Shown: piece by piece, positions 17,966-26,553 of the stretch
How the letters are laid out: each line of letters opens with the position of its first letter
How positions within the stretch are numbered: the stretch's first letter is position 1
Assembly (NCBI RefSeq): GCF_900109605.1
Contig: NZ_FOAM01000007.1
Coordinates: 124,001 to 188,000 of the forward strand
Source of the DNA: Xaviernesmea oryzae
Lineage (GTDB): Bacteria; Pseudomonadota; Alphaproteobacteria; Rhizobiales; Rhizobiaceae
Direction of reading: 5' to 3'
DNA: 64,000 bases
Position numbers and translations under genes: made by a program
Notes under the pieces: generated by a model
The model's database searches: none
What the model was told of the DNA's origin: nothing
Seen by the model: only the letters and a program-made list of their open reading frames with translations

Positions 17966-18000
17966 GGCCGCCGGTCTTCTGCGGCAGGAGACCGGCGGCC
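17966..18000 (+). terminator. Strong intercistronic hairpin after binding-protein gene
   Basis: A perfect 12-bp stem (17966-17977 with 17989-18000) with an 11-nt loop in the gap between the binding-protein gene and the ATPase gene. It has no T tract, so a role in differential expression or mRNA stability is more likely than full termination. Confidence 0.6.
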
Positions 18001-18072
18001 GTGCTCCGCCTCGACGCGTCGCGCCGCCGGCCAGAGAGGCGTGCCCTGTATCGTCCCAAGCCCAGGTGAACA

Positions 18073-19188
18073 ATGGCATCGGTTTCCCTTCAGTCCGTGT
18101 CGAAGAATTTCGGCACCCACGCGGTTATTCATGCCGTCGATCTGCAGATCGAAGACGGTGAATTCGTGGTTTTCGTCGGTCCCTCGGGATGCGGCAAATC
18201 CACCCTTTTGCGCATCGTCGCCGGCCTCGTCGCGCCCTCCAATGGCGTTGTGGCGATCGGCGGTGAAGACGTGACGGAGGTTCCTGCCTCACGCCGGGGC
18301 GTTGCCTTCGTCTTTCAGTCTTATGCGCTCTATCCGCATATGAGCGTGGCCCGCAATATCGGCTTTGCCCTGGAAACGCTGGGTCTGGCGAAGGATGTGG
18401 TCAACCAGAAGGTCCTGGCCGTCGCGCGCATGCTCAAGGTCGACCATCTCATGGATCGCCGGCCCCGCGAGTTGTCCGGCGGCCAGCGCCAGCGCGTGGC
18501 GATCGGCAGGGCGCTGGTGCGCCAGCCCGAGATCTTCCTCTTCGACGAGCCCCTGTCCAACCTTGATTCCGACCTGCGCATGGAGATGCGCCTGGAAATC
18601 GCCAGGCTGCACAAGGACGTCAAGACAACGATGATCTATGTCACCCATGACCAGTCCGAAGCGATGACGCTTGCCGACCGGATCGTCGTTCTGAACCAAG
18701 GGCGGATCGAGCAGGTCGGAACGCCGCGAGAGCTCTATCACGCCCCGGACAATCGCTTCGTCGCAGGCTTCATCGGCAGCCCCCGCATGAACTTCATGTC
18801 TGTCTCCTCGCATATGGCAGCCGATGGACCGCAGATCGCAGGGGCGGGGCATCTCATCCTGGCGCTCGATGCCAGCGCCGATGAAACCCCCGTGGCCGAG
18901 ATCGGCATCCGTCCGGAAAATCTGCGTCTGGTGGACCAAGAGGAAGGGCGTATCCGCTGCATTCTGGAGCGCGTCGAGGATCTGGGCCATGAGCATTTCG
19001 GCTATTGCCGGATCAGCGACGACACGGTCTGGGTCATTCGGCTGCCGCAGGCCCCTTTGCCTGACAGGATCGGCAAGCCGGCGGGACTGGATTTTCCCGC
19101 CTCGGCGGTCTTTGCCTTTGCCGCCGATGGCCGGCGCATTCTTTCTGCCGGGCTGAAAGACCAGGCCGGGGAGGCTTCCCTGCCATGA
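18073..19188 (+). CDS. CUT1 sugar ABC transporter ATP-binding protein
   Basis: Cytoplasmic ATPase (371 aa) of the MalK/UgpC type. Motifs are complete: Walker [11 protein letters not shown]-loop [14 protein letters not shown], signature [16 protein letters not shown], Walker [15 protein letters not shown]-loop YVTHDQSEAM. A TOBE domain occupies the last ~130 residues (AEIGIRPENLRLV). Its stop overlaps the ATG of the next permease by the ATGA arrangement (19185-19188), so translation is coupled. The position of the ATPase directly after the binding protein differs from clusters one and three in this window, where it follows the permeases. Confidence 0.93.
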   Translation: MASVSLQSVSKNFGTHAVIHAVDLQIEDGEFVVFVGPSGCGKSTLLRIVAGLVAPSNGVVAIGGEDVTEVPASRRGVAFVFQSYALYPHMSVARNIGFALETLGLAKDVVNQKVLAVARMLKVDHLMDRRPRELSGGQRQRVAIGRALVRQPEIFLFDEPLSNLDSDLRMEMRLEIARLHKDVKTTMIYVTHDQSEAMTLADRIVVLNQGRIEQVGTPRELYHAPDNRFVAGFIGSPRMNFMSVSSHMAADGPQIAGAGHLILALDASADETPVAEIGIRPENLRLVDQEEGRIRCILERVEDLGHEHFGYCRISDDTVWVIRLPQAPLPDRIGKPAGLDFPASAVFAFAADGRRILSAGLKDQAGEASLP

Positions 19189-20075
19189 GCGCCAAACTTG
19201 CTCGCCGCGATCACCGGGCGGCCTGGCTCTTTCTTCTGCCGGTGACTGCCGTCATCCTGCTGGTTGCCGTCTGGCCGCTCGCTCGAACCTTCTATTTCTC
19301 CTTCACCAATGCTTATCTCGATGACCCCTCGGCCTATTCGATCGTCGGCTTCGACAATTTCATCGAGGTGGTGACGGATCATAGCTGGTGGATCGCGGTC
19401 AAGAACACGCTGGTCTTCACCGTGATTTCGGTCGCCATCGAAACGGTTCTCGGCCTGGCGATCGCCTTGCTGTTGAACTCGGCCATTCCCGGACGCGGGC
19501 TGGCGCGCGCCGCCATTCTGGTGCCCTGGGCCATTCCCGTGGTGGTCGCCACCAAAATGTGGGAATGGATGCTCAACGATCAGTTCGGCGTCATCAACAA
19601 GATCTTGTCCGGGCTCGGCCTCGTCGATCACGGCATTGCCTGGACTGCCAGCAGCTCGCTGATCATGGGCGTGGTGATCTTCGTCGATGTCTGGATGACG
19701 ACGCCCTTCATGGTGCTGCTGATCCTGGCCGGATTGCAGCTGATTTCGCCGGAGATTTTCGAAGCGGCTGAGGTCGACGGCATACCGGCCTGGAAACGCT
19801 TCTGGTCGATCACGCTGCCCATGCTGCGTCCGGCTATCGGCGTTGCCGTGCTGTTTCGCGTTCTGGATGCCCTGCGTATGTTCGATCTGGCCTATGTGCT
19901 CGCCGCCAGCAATGAAAACGTCATGACGGTGTCGATCTATGCACGCGACAGGCTGATCAGCTTCCAGGAGCTCGGTGTCGGCTCGGCGGCCTCGACCTGG
20001 GTCTTCCTGCTGGTCGCGCTGGTGGCCATCATCATCATCGGGGTCCTGCGACTCGACAGGGCGACGGGGGCCTGA
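19185..20075 (+). CDS. CUT1 sugar ABC transporter permease (MalF-type)
   Basis: Inner-membrane permease (296 aa) with six hydrophobic segments, the first at about residues 14-36. The EAA loop reads FEAAEVDGIPAWKRFWSITLPML, conforming to the family. It starts inside the last codon of the ATPase gene, and the next permease follows 3 nt after its stop. It should pair with that permease and with the ATPase. The usual NTLVFT and TPFMVLLILAGLQ segments of the fold are present. Confidence 0.92.
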   Translation: MSAKLARRDHRAAWLFLLPVTAVILLVAVWPLARTFYFSFTNAYLDDPSAYSIVGFDNFIEVVTDHSWWIAVKNTLVFTVISVAIETVLGLAIALLLNSAIPGRGLARAAILVPWAIPVVVATKMWEWMLNDQFGVINKILSGLGLVDHGIAWTASSSLIMGVVIFVDVWMTTPFMVLLILAGLQLISPEIFEAAEVDGIPAWKRFWSITLPMLRPAIGVAVLFRVLDALRMFDLAYVLAASNENVMTVSIYARDRLISFQELGVGSAASTWVFLLVALVAIIIIGVLRLDRATGA

Positions 20076-20078
20076 GCC

Positions 20079-20957
20079 ATGCAAAACGCCATTGTGCAAC
20101 GATCACCGCGCAGGCTTTCGTCCTTGTACCGGACGAAACGGCGGATCGTACGCGGTCTGCAGATTTTCGCGCTGCTGCTCGTGCTGGTCTACACGCTCTT
20201 TCCCTATTACTGGGCTTTCGTCTCCTCCACCAAGCAGGGCGCTGCGCTTTATCGTTCGGCGCTGCTGCCGGCGCTGGATTTCACCTATTACCGGCAGCTG
20301 ATCGACAATCCCATTTTCATGGGGTCGCTCGTCAATTCGGCCTATGTCGCAGTGTCCACGACATTTCTATCTCTCGTGATCGGCGTCTCGGCGGCTTACG
20401 CCCTCGGCCGGATCGACTTTCCGCAGCGCCGCGCCATGCTGATGATCGTGCTGATGATCTCGATCTTCCCGCAGGTCGTCGTCCTGTCGGGCCTGTTCGA
20501 GCTCATCAACTGGATGGGCCTCTTCAACCGGCCGAGCGCGCTGATCCTCACCTATCTGCTGTCGACCGTGCCGTTTACGACATGGATCCTCACCACCTTC
20601 ATCCGAGAATTTCCGCGTGAGCTGGAAGAGGCCGCCATCATCGACGGCTGCTCGCATTTCCGTATTCTGACCCGGATTCTGCTGCCCTTGATGGGCCCGT
20701 CTCTGGCAAGCACCGGCATTCTCGCCTTCATTCTCGCCTGGAACGAATTCCTGTTCGCGCTGACATTCACGCTGACGGATGAAAACCGCACCGTGCCGGT
20801 GGCCATCGGTCTGATTGCCGGCACCAGCCGATTTGAATATCCCTTCGGGCAGATCATGGCGGCCTCCGTCACCGTGACCCTGCCTCTTATCGCCGTCGTG
20901 CTTGTGTTCCAGCGTCGCATCGTCGCCGGGCTCACCGCCGGTGCCGTGAAGGGCTGA
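20079..20957 (+). CDS. CUT1 sugar ABC transporter permease (MalG-type)
   Basis: Second permease (292 aa), with an Arg/Lys-rich cytoplasmic N-terminus, a first membrane helix at about residues 27-50, the EAA loop LEEAAIIDGCSHFRILTRILLP, and the typical C-terminus AGLTAGAVKG. It starts 3 nt after the previous permease gene. A GNAT acetyltransferase gene follows 17 nt downstream in the same direction, so the transport operon likely ends with that enzyme. Confidence 0.92.
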   Translation: MQNAIVQRSPRRLSSLYRTKRRIVRGLQIFALLLVLVYTLFPYYWAFVSSTKQGAALYRSALLPALDFTYYRQLIDNPIFMGSLVNSAYVAVSTTFLSLVIGVSAAYALGRIDFPQRRAMLMIVLMISIFPQVVVLSGLFELINWMGLFNRPSALILTYLLSTVPFTTWILTTFIREFPRELEEAAIIDGCSHFRILTRILLPLMGPSLASTGILAFILAWNEFLFALTFTLTDENRTVPVAIGLIAGTSRFEYPFGQIMAASVTVTLPLIAVVLVFQRRIVAGLTAGAVKG

Positions 20958-20974
20958 AGACAAAGGAACAGACC

Positions 20975-21469
20975 ATGGATATGCTCGTCAAACTTTACGA
21001 CTTGAAACGCGATCCGGCCCTGGACAGCCGCATGGCGCAGCAGGGGGTCACGATCCGGCGGGTACTGGCGCCCGAACTGCCGGCGCTGACGGCGTGGATC
21101 CAGCCCCGCTTCGGCGCCGGCTGGGCGGCGGAAGCCACCGTTGCAACCATGCGCCAGCCAACCACCTGTTTCATCGCCGTCAAGAACGAGACGCTGATCG
21201 GCTTTGCCTGCCATGAGGCGACCGCCAAGGGCTTCTTCGGCCCGACCGGTGTCGATCAGACCGCGCGCGGACAGGGCGTCGGCCAGGCTCTGCTGCTCGA
21301 AACGCTGCTCGATATGCATGCTCAAGGCTATGCCTATGGGGTCATCGGCGGGGCGGGTCCGATGGAGTTCTATCGCCGAAGCGTCGGCGCCATTCCGATC
21401 GAGGGGTCGGTCCCTGGCATCTATCGCGGGATGTTGCCCCTGGCGCAGCCGACCGAAATATCCGGCTGA
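20975..21469 (+). CDS. GNAT-family N-acetyltransferase
   Basis: Acetyl-CoA-dependent acyltransferase (164 aa). The acetyl-CoA pyrophosphate-binding loop is visible as ARGQGVGQALL (about residues 92-102), with the preceding beta-strand VDQTARG and the late YRRSVGAIPI segment. The ATG follows AAAGGA and lies 17 nt after the permease stop, so it is probably the last gene of the sugar transport operon. A GNAT in such an operon, under a HutC/NagR-type operator, could acetylate an amino sugar or amino acid derived from the imported ligand; this is inference. Confidence 0.88.
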   Translation: MDMLVKLYDLKRDPALDSRMAQQGVTIRRVLAPELPALTAWIQPRFGAGWAAEATVATMRQPTTCFIAVKNETLIGFACHEATAKGFFGPTGVDQTARGQGVGQALLLETLLDMHAQGYAYGVIGGAGPMEFYRRSVGAIPIEGSVPGIYRGMLPLAQPTEISG

Positions 21470-21489
21470 TCCCGCGCGGAGTGATGTTC

Positions 21490-23394
21490 TTAGGCGCTGT
21501 GGAACACGGCCGTCTGGCGAAGGCCTCGCTCCCTCGCCACCCTGTGGCGTGCGGCATCCAGGGTCAGTGGGCGGTCGAAGAGATAGCCCTGACCCAGGAC
21601 AGAGCCGGCCTCGCGGACGAGGTCGAGTTGTTCCTGCGTCTCCACCCCTTCGGCCACGACTAAGAGATCCATCTGGCGCCCGAGATCGCCAATGGCTCTG
21701 ACGATCTTGGCGCTATCGCTGTTCTTGTCGCCGATCTGGCGCAGGAAGGATTGGTCGATCTTGAGCTTGTCGAAGGGAAAGCGCCGGAGATAGCTGAGGG
21801 AGGCGTATCCCGTGCCGAAATCGTCGAGGGCGATGCGGCAGCCCAGCCGCTTCAATGCGTGCAGGACCGAAAGCGCTGAGGTGTCATTGTCGATCAGCGT
21901 GCTTTCGGTGATCTCGATCACCAGCCGGCGCGGGTTGACGGCGTGGGCGGCGATGCTGTCGGTCACCACGGCGATCAACGACATGTCGGTCAGTTGCCGC
22001 GCCGAGACGTTGACGGAAATGAACAGGTCCTCTGGCCATTGCGCGGCAGCGCGGCAGGCCTGTTCGATCACCCAGGCGCCGATCGCTTCGATCTGCCCGC
22101 TCTTTTCCGCGAGATCGATGAATTCGCTAGGCGGCACCAGATCCAGCTCCGGATGGTGCCATCGCAGCAGGGCTTCGAAGCCGCTGGTGTTTCCACTGAC
22201 GGTGCAGACGATGGGCTGGAAGAGCAGGAACAGCTCGTTGCGGCGAATGGCACCGCGCAGATCGTTCATCAGTCGCTGACGGCGCAGGAGGTCGTCGCGC
22301 ATCGAGGGGACAAAGACCCGATATTGGCCGCGGCCTTCCGATTTTGCCCGATAGAGCGCGAGATCGGCATGGTTGAACAGCATGGACCGTTCCGCCGCGC
22401 CGCTGCCGATGCACATGCCGATCGTCACGCTGACATCGATCTCACGCTCGTCGACGATCACGCTCTCCGTCATCGACTGGATGATCATGTCCGCCGCGCG
22501 CCGGCTGCGTTCCTCCGCGTCGCGTCCGCAATAAAGGAGCGCGAATTCATCGCCGCCGATGCGCGCAATCGCCGTGGCATCAGGTGCACAAATCGTCAGG
22601 CGCTCGGCAAGCTTGGCGAGCAGAAGATCACCGACATCATGGCCGAGCGTGTCGTTGAGCGCCTTGAAGTGGTCGACATCGACGAGGAGGACGCCCATCA
22701 CATCGTCCTTGGCCCCGGTTACAGCGGCATTAAAGCCGAGACGGTTGGCAAGGCCCGTGAGATTGTCCAGACGCACGACGGCATCCAGCTTGCGATTCTG
22801 ATGCGATACAAAAGCAACGAGAACCGCACCGAAGAGAACCAGCGCCAGGATCACGATGCAAAGCGCGGCAAAGATATATTGTAGGTGAACCTGATTTTCG
22901 AGGACGATGTCGCCGCTTTGCGAATGGGCGCGCGATGCAATGCGCAGGCAGGGTGAGATCAGGGGGGCGATCCCCTGCAGGACCGCGCGTGCGGCATCCG
23001 GCTGTGGACGAGCGCCGAAGCCGTCCGGGATGCTGGCCAGCAAAGCCTGCAATCTGGCCACGAAGGCTTTATGCTCGGCATCGCGGATATCCTCGCGCGC
23101 CGCGCTGATCTGCGAGCGGTTCTTCAGGATGTTCAGCCGCAAATCGATTGGCCTTGCATCCCCGCTGACCAGGAAGTCCTGCACGACGGACTGAAATCGC
23201 AAGAGCTCGATTGCCGTCTGCGACAGGTCAAAGGCGTCGTTGTAGCGCGAGGCCTTCATGATCCGCTCTTGATATTGAACGGCAAGCAGCGAGCAGATGA
23301 TGGCCGAAACGGCCAGCGCGGCCGTGATCAGGACCAGGGGCACACGGATCTGTCGCAGGGGTCCGGGCAGCTCGCTCGACGCGCGGACAATCAT
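21490..23394 (-). CDS. Membrane-anchored GGDEF-EAL cyclic-di-GMP enzyme
   Basis: Dual-domain cyclic-di-GMP turnover protein (634 aa). Two membrane helices (about 17-39 and 172-196) enclose a periplasmic helical sensor of about 130 residues. The GGDEF active site is intact (RIGGDEFALL, 278-287) but the RxxD inhibitory site just upstream is absent. The EAL domain has all key motifs: FEALLRW (406-412), DDFGTGYASLSYL, KIDQSFL, VVAEGVE and QGYLFDRPL, so phosphodiesterase activity is also plausible. Its ATG overlaps the stop of the SUOX-fold gene by ATGA (23391-23394), a sign of coupled synthesis. The periplasmic part may sense something handled by that protein. Confidence 0.94.
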   Translation of the reverse strand: MIVRASSELPGPLRQIRVPLVLITAALAVSAIICSLLAVQYQERIMKASRYNDAFDLSQTAIELLRFQSVVQDFLVSGDARPIDLRLNILKNRSQISAAREDIRDAEHKAFVARLQALLASIPDGFGARPQPDAARAVLQGIAPLISPCLRIASRAHSQSGDIVLENQVHLQYIFAALCIVILALVLFGAVLVAFVSHQNRKLDAVVRLDNLTGLANRLGFNAAVTGAKDDVMGVLLVDVDHFKALNDTLGHDVGDLLLAKLAERLTICAPDATAIARIGGDEFALLYCGRDAEERSRRAADMIIQSMTESVIVDEREIDVSVTIGMCIGSGAAERSMLFNHADLALYRAKSEGRGQYRVFVPSMRDDLLRRQRLMNDLRGAIRRNELFLLFQPIVCTVSGNTSGFEALLRWHHPELDLVPPSEFIDLAEKSGQIEAIGAWVIEQACRAAAQWPEDLFISVNVSARQLTDMSLIAVVTDSIAAHAVNPRRLVIEITESTLIDNDTSALSVLHALKRLGCRIALDDFGTGYASLSYLRRFPFDKLKIDQSFLRQIGDKNSDSAKIVRAIGDLGRQMDLLVVAEGVETQEQLDLVREAGSVLGQGYLFDRPLTLDAARHRVARERGLRQTAVFHSA

Positions 23395-23882
23395 TCGACA
23401 ATATCGATTTCGGTCAGCTGCCAGACCGCGCGGCTGTAATAGGACTGGTGCTGGAGCTCGCTGCGCGCGTCGAAGGGAAAGATCAGGAAGACTGGGCCCT
23501 TGTCGCTGATGGGGAGCGGCACGCCATTCTGACGGGTCGCGAGCAGCGCATCTCCAGCCAGCAGGTCGCTCACCTCCGCGTCCACGACATAGTCATTAAG
23601 CGCCACCAGGCGGATCTTTCGCGGTGAGACATGCGCCGCCTCGAAATAGGCGCTCAACGCAGTGCCCGAGAATTCGACCACACCCTTATGCCATGGCGTA
23701 GAGGTCTTGAACTTGCTCTGCGGAAGCGTATCGAGACTTGCCAGCGATTGCTCGCTCAGCACTTCGCCTTGCGGCCCGCGTAGGGAAAGGATGGGCGCAT
23801 CCGCAGCGATGGCGCCTGCGTCCCCGGACCCGAACCCTGCGGCAAGCGCACAGCCAAGCACAAACGTTCTGCGGTCCAGCAT
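23391..23882 (-). CDS. Tat-exported molybdopterin-oxidoreductase-fold (SUOX-like) protein
   Basis: Periplasmic protein (163 aa) with a twin-arginine-like signal (DRRTFVLG, hydrophobic core to about residue 27). The rest resembles the oxidoreductase molybdopterin-binding (SUOX) fold reduced to a minimal domain: TLPQSKFKTSTPWHKG, FSGTALSAYFEAA, LNDYVVDAEVSDL, and VFLIFPFD. The only Cys is in the signal (C11), so the Cys that ligates Mo in true sulfite oxidases is missing. ATG 23882 is chosen because it places the Tat motif at residues 4-5; longer in-frame starts give an Arg/Ala-rich tail. It is translationally coupled to the GGDEF-EAL gene, so it may be its periplasmic sensory partner. Confidence 0.75.
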   Translation of the reverse strand: MLDRRTFVLGCALAAGFGSGDAGAIAADAPILSLRGPQGEVLSEQSLASLDTLPQSKFKTSTPWHKGVVEFSGTALSAYFEAAHVSPRKIRLVALNDYVVDAEVSDLLAGDALLATRQNGVPLPISDKGPVFLIFPFDARSELQHQSYYSRAVWQLTEIDIVE

Positions 23883-24212
23883 GTCTTGTCTTTCAATGTT
23901 ATTGGCAGCTTGCGGATTGGCCGCTCTGGCTGACGCAGCCGTCTCCGAACGGATCGGCTCGACATTCCGGCTGCGTTTCACATCATTGCGGTTGCACGAA
24001 AAGAAAGGATATATTGCCAGACTTGCATGAATCATTGCTGCGCCTGAGAGACTGCAACAAATATATATTCACAGGTTAATATTGAATGAAATCTTTTATT
24101 CGGAAATATGAATATTTTTGTCAAATTGCAGTTCGTTGCCGGACCGCATATCAAGATGAAAAGGAAGTCAGTTCTGTTCGTCCGAACTGACAATGCATCA
24201 ACGAATACGACG
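23883..24212. other. AT-rich intergenic region
   Basis: 330 bp between two minus-strand genes. The part from about 24040 to 24200 is strikingly AT-rich compared with the neighbourhood, as expected for the promoter of the SUOX-fold/GGDEF-EAL pair. No ORF of convincing codon use and no clear terminator was found. Confidence 0.5.
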
Positions 24213-25040
24213 TCAATCCGGCTCGATCTGTTTCAACACCATCATGAGCGATTGGCCGATCTCGGTGCCCGGTATTCCGAGACCTTGAACGCTGCTCATA
24301 TGGTTCTGGCCCGTAAACGAAAGGGAGCGAACCTTGACGGTCTGGCTCTGGAGCAGCTTTGCAAACTGCCTCGCCTGATCGTGGAAGGGTGGCGTCTCGT
24401 CTGCGCCAATGGCCAGGATGACCTCGCAGGCCGGATCATAGGCCTGCATCAGGGGCGTGAAGCGGCGCACTTCCTCATCCGTCAGTCCAATCTCGGCTGC
24501 GAGAAAGGAGCTTTGCAGCGGTTTCAGATCGTATAATCCGCCAAGCAGAAATGCCGTCTTGGCGCCCGGATGCGGCCTGTCCTCATGCAGCAGAAAGCTC
24601 GCGAGATGCGCACCGGCCGAGTGCCCGCTCACACTCAGCCGATGCGGATCGCCACCATGGCTGGCGATGGTGTCTGTGACCCATCGAGCAGCCTGGCGGG
24701 TCTGGTCGACGAGCACCTCCAGCCTGACGGTCGGCATGAGCGCATAATCGATGATGACGGCAATGGCACCTGCAGCGGTGATGGCTTGCGCTATGTAGGA
24801 ATAGTCGCGCTTCGAAAACATCCGCCAGTAGCCGCCGTGGATGAACAGATGCACAGGCAGATTCCGGCGAGGCCCCTGCGGAAAGAAGAGGTCGAGCGTC
24901 TCGCCGGGCCCTTCGCCGTAGCGGATATCGCCAATCATCGGGATATCACGCCGCGCCGCCGCACTGCGTCGAACGATATCGCCGACGATATCGTCAAAGT
25001 TTTCGACATGGCTTCTGATGTGGAACGGATCGCCGTCCAT
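24213..25040 (-). CDS. Alpha/beta hydrolase, kynurenine-formamidase/esterase-like
   Basis: Cytoplasmic serine hydrolase (275 aa). The oxyanion motif HGGYWR and nucleophile elbow GHSAGAHL are intact, as are a late acidic residue in GADETPPFHDQ and the catalytic His in GQNHMSS. HGGYWR is characteristic of KynB-like arylformamidases and related carboxylesterases. I use ATG 25040; an in-frame TTG at 25055 would overlap the SSADH stop. It is the last gene of a three-gene operon (Fe-ADH, SSADH, hydrolase). In this setting it probably opens an ester or lactone to give the hydroxy acid used by the dehydrogenases. Confidence 0.88.
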   Translation of the reverse strand: MDGDPFHIRSHVENFDDIVGDIVRRSAAARRDIPMIGDIRYGEGPGETLDLFFPQGPRRNLPVHLFIHGGYWRMFSKRDYSYIAQAITAAGAIAVIIDYALMPTVRLEVLVDQTRQAARWVTDTIASHGGDPHRLSVSGHSAGAHLASFLLHEDRPHPGAKTAFLLGGLYDLKPLQSSFLAAEIGLTDEEVRRFTPLMQAYDPACEVILAIGADETPPFHDQARQFAKLLQSQTVKVRSLSFTGQNHMSSVQGLGIPGTEIGQSLMMVLKQIEPD

Positions 25041-25051
25041 GGCTTGTCTCG

Positions 25052-26539
25052 TCAAAAGCTGGTGGCCACGTATTTGGCTTCCATGAACTCCAGAATGCCG
25101 TGACGCTGTCCGCCCTCGCGGCCGAGGCCGCTTTGCTTGACACCGCCGAACGGCGCCGCAGGATCCGACACCAGGCCCCGGTTGAGGCCGATCATGCCAG
25201 CTTCGATCCTGGAGGCGACGCGCAGGCCGCGTGCGATATCACGGGTATACACATAAGCCGCCAGGCCGTACTCAGTCGCATTTGCCAGACGAACGAGTTC
25301 CTCTTCATCGGCAAAGCGATAGAGCGGCGCCACGGGCCCGAAAATCTCCTCGCTTGCCATTTCTGCCTCCGGGGAGACGTCGGCAAGCACCGTCGGCGGA
25401 TAGAAGAATCCCTTGCCCTCCGGCACGTCGCCACCGCAGAGCACCGTCGCACCACGTGTTTTTGCGTCGAGCACGAGCCTGTCGATCTTGTCCACGGCCT
25501 TGCGGGTGATCATCGGTCCGCACTCCGTCTGCTCGGAAGCGCCGGCGCCAATGCGCAAGGCCTGCATGCGGCGCGTCAGGCCGTCTGCGAAAGCCTCGTA
25601 GAGCCCGTTTTGCACATAGATGCGGTTGGCTGCCGTGCAGGCTTCGCCGGCGTTGCGCATCTTGGCGACCATCAGGCCATCCAGAGCGGCTTCGAGGTCG
25701 GCATCATCGAAGACGATGAAGGGCGCGTTGCCGCCAAGCTCCATGGAGCAGGAGATCACGTGCTTGGCCGCCTCTGCCAGCAGCGCCCGGCCGACGCCGG
25801 TCGAGCCGGTAAAGGAGAGCTTGCGCACGCGGGGATCCGCGAGGATGGCCGAGGTCATCGCGCCGGGGTCCGTCGTCGTCAACACATTGACGACGCCGGC
25901 GGGAACGCCCGCCTCCTCGTAGAGCGATGCCAGGGCGAAAGCCGTCAGAGGCGTTTCGCTCGCGGGCTTCAGGATGACGGTGCAGCCCGCCGCCAATGCC
26001 GGCGCGATCTTGCGCGTGGCCATTGCGGCCGGAAAATTCCAAGGCGTGATCAGCAGACAGATGCCGATCGGTTGGTAATCGACGATGATCCGGTTGGTCC
26101 CGGCCGGCGCCAGGGCATATTCGCCGCTGATGCGAACGGCCTCCTCGGCATTCCAACGGAAGAACTCGGCGGCATAGGCCACTTCGCCTCGCGCATCCTT
26201 GAGCGCCTTGCCATTCTCCAGCGAGATGAGGGTTGCCAGCATATCCGCGCGCTCGATCATCAGGTCGAAGCAGCGGCGCAGGATCTCGGAGCGTTTGCGC
26301 GGCGGTGTTGCCTGCCAGGCCGGTGCCGCCGACGCGGCGGCCTCCACGGCCTTCGCCACGTCCTCAGCCGTCGCATCCGGCACGGCCGCGAGCACGGCCT
26401 CGGTGGAGGGATCGACAACGGGGATCGTGCGGCCGGAGCTGGAGGGCAGCCATGTTCCGCCGACATAGAGGCCGCGCGCGGCCGCCGCGATATCGGGCAT
26501 GTCCGGCATGGAATGGAGTGCGGTTTGAGCAAGGGTCAT
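25052..26539 (-). CDS. gabD: NAD(P)-dependent succinate-semialdehyde dehydrogenase-like
   Basis: Aldehyde dehydrogenase superfamily protein (495 aa) closest to GabD-type succinate-semialdehyde dehydrogenases. The Rossmann motif FTGSTGVGRALL, catalytic Glu in MELGGNAPFIVFDDADLEAAL and catalytic Cys in NAGEACTAANRIYVQ are intact. The C-terminal FGGVKQSGLGREGG is typical of the GabD group. AGGA precedes the ATG. It sits between an iron-containing alcohol dehydrogenase (14 nt upstream) and a hydrolase, so it likely oxidises a semialdehyde formed by the alcohol dehydrogenase. Glutarate semialdehyde or another omega-oxo acid is also possible. The symbol reflects the family, not proven substrate. 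Confidence 0.9.
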   Translation of the reverse strand: MTLAQTALHSMPDMPDIAAAARGLYVGGTWLPSSSGRTIPVVDPSTEAVLAAVPDATAEDVAKAVEAAASAAPAWQATPPRKRSEILRRCFDLMIERADMLATLISLENGKALKDARGEVAYAAEFFRWNAEEAVRISGEYALAPAGTNRIIVDYQPIGICLLITPWNFPAAMATRKIAPALAAGCTVILKPASETPLTAFALASLYEEAGVPAGVVNVLTTTDPGAMTSAILADPRVRKLSFTGSTGVGRALLAEAAKHVISCSMELGGNAPFIVFDDADLEAALDGLMVAKMRNAGEACTAANRIYVQNGLYEAFADGLTRRMQALRIGAGASEQTECGPMITRKAVDKIDRLVLDAKTRGATVLCGGDVPEGKGFFYPPTVLADVSPEAEMASEEIFGPVAPLYRFADEEELVRLANATEYGLAAYVYTRDIARGLRVASRIEAGMIGLNRGLVSDPAAPFGGVKQSGLGREGGQRHGILEFMEAKYVATSF

Positions 26540-26553
26540 CGTGATATCCTGGA

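Noticed and set aside
24108-24536. 142-codon plus-strand frame starting in the AT-rich gap
   Set aside because: Most of it is antisense to the alpha/beta hydrolase; start lacks a ribosome-binding site.
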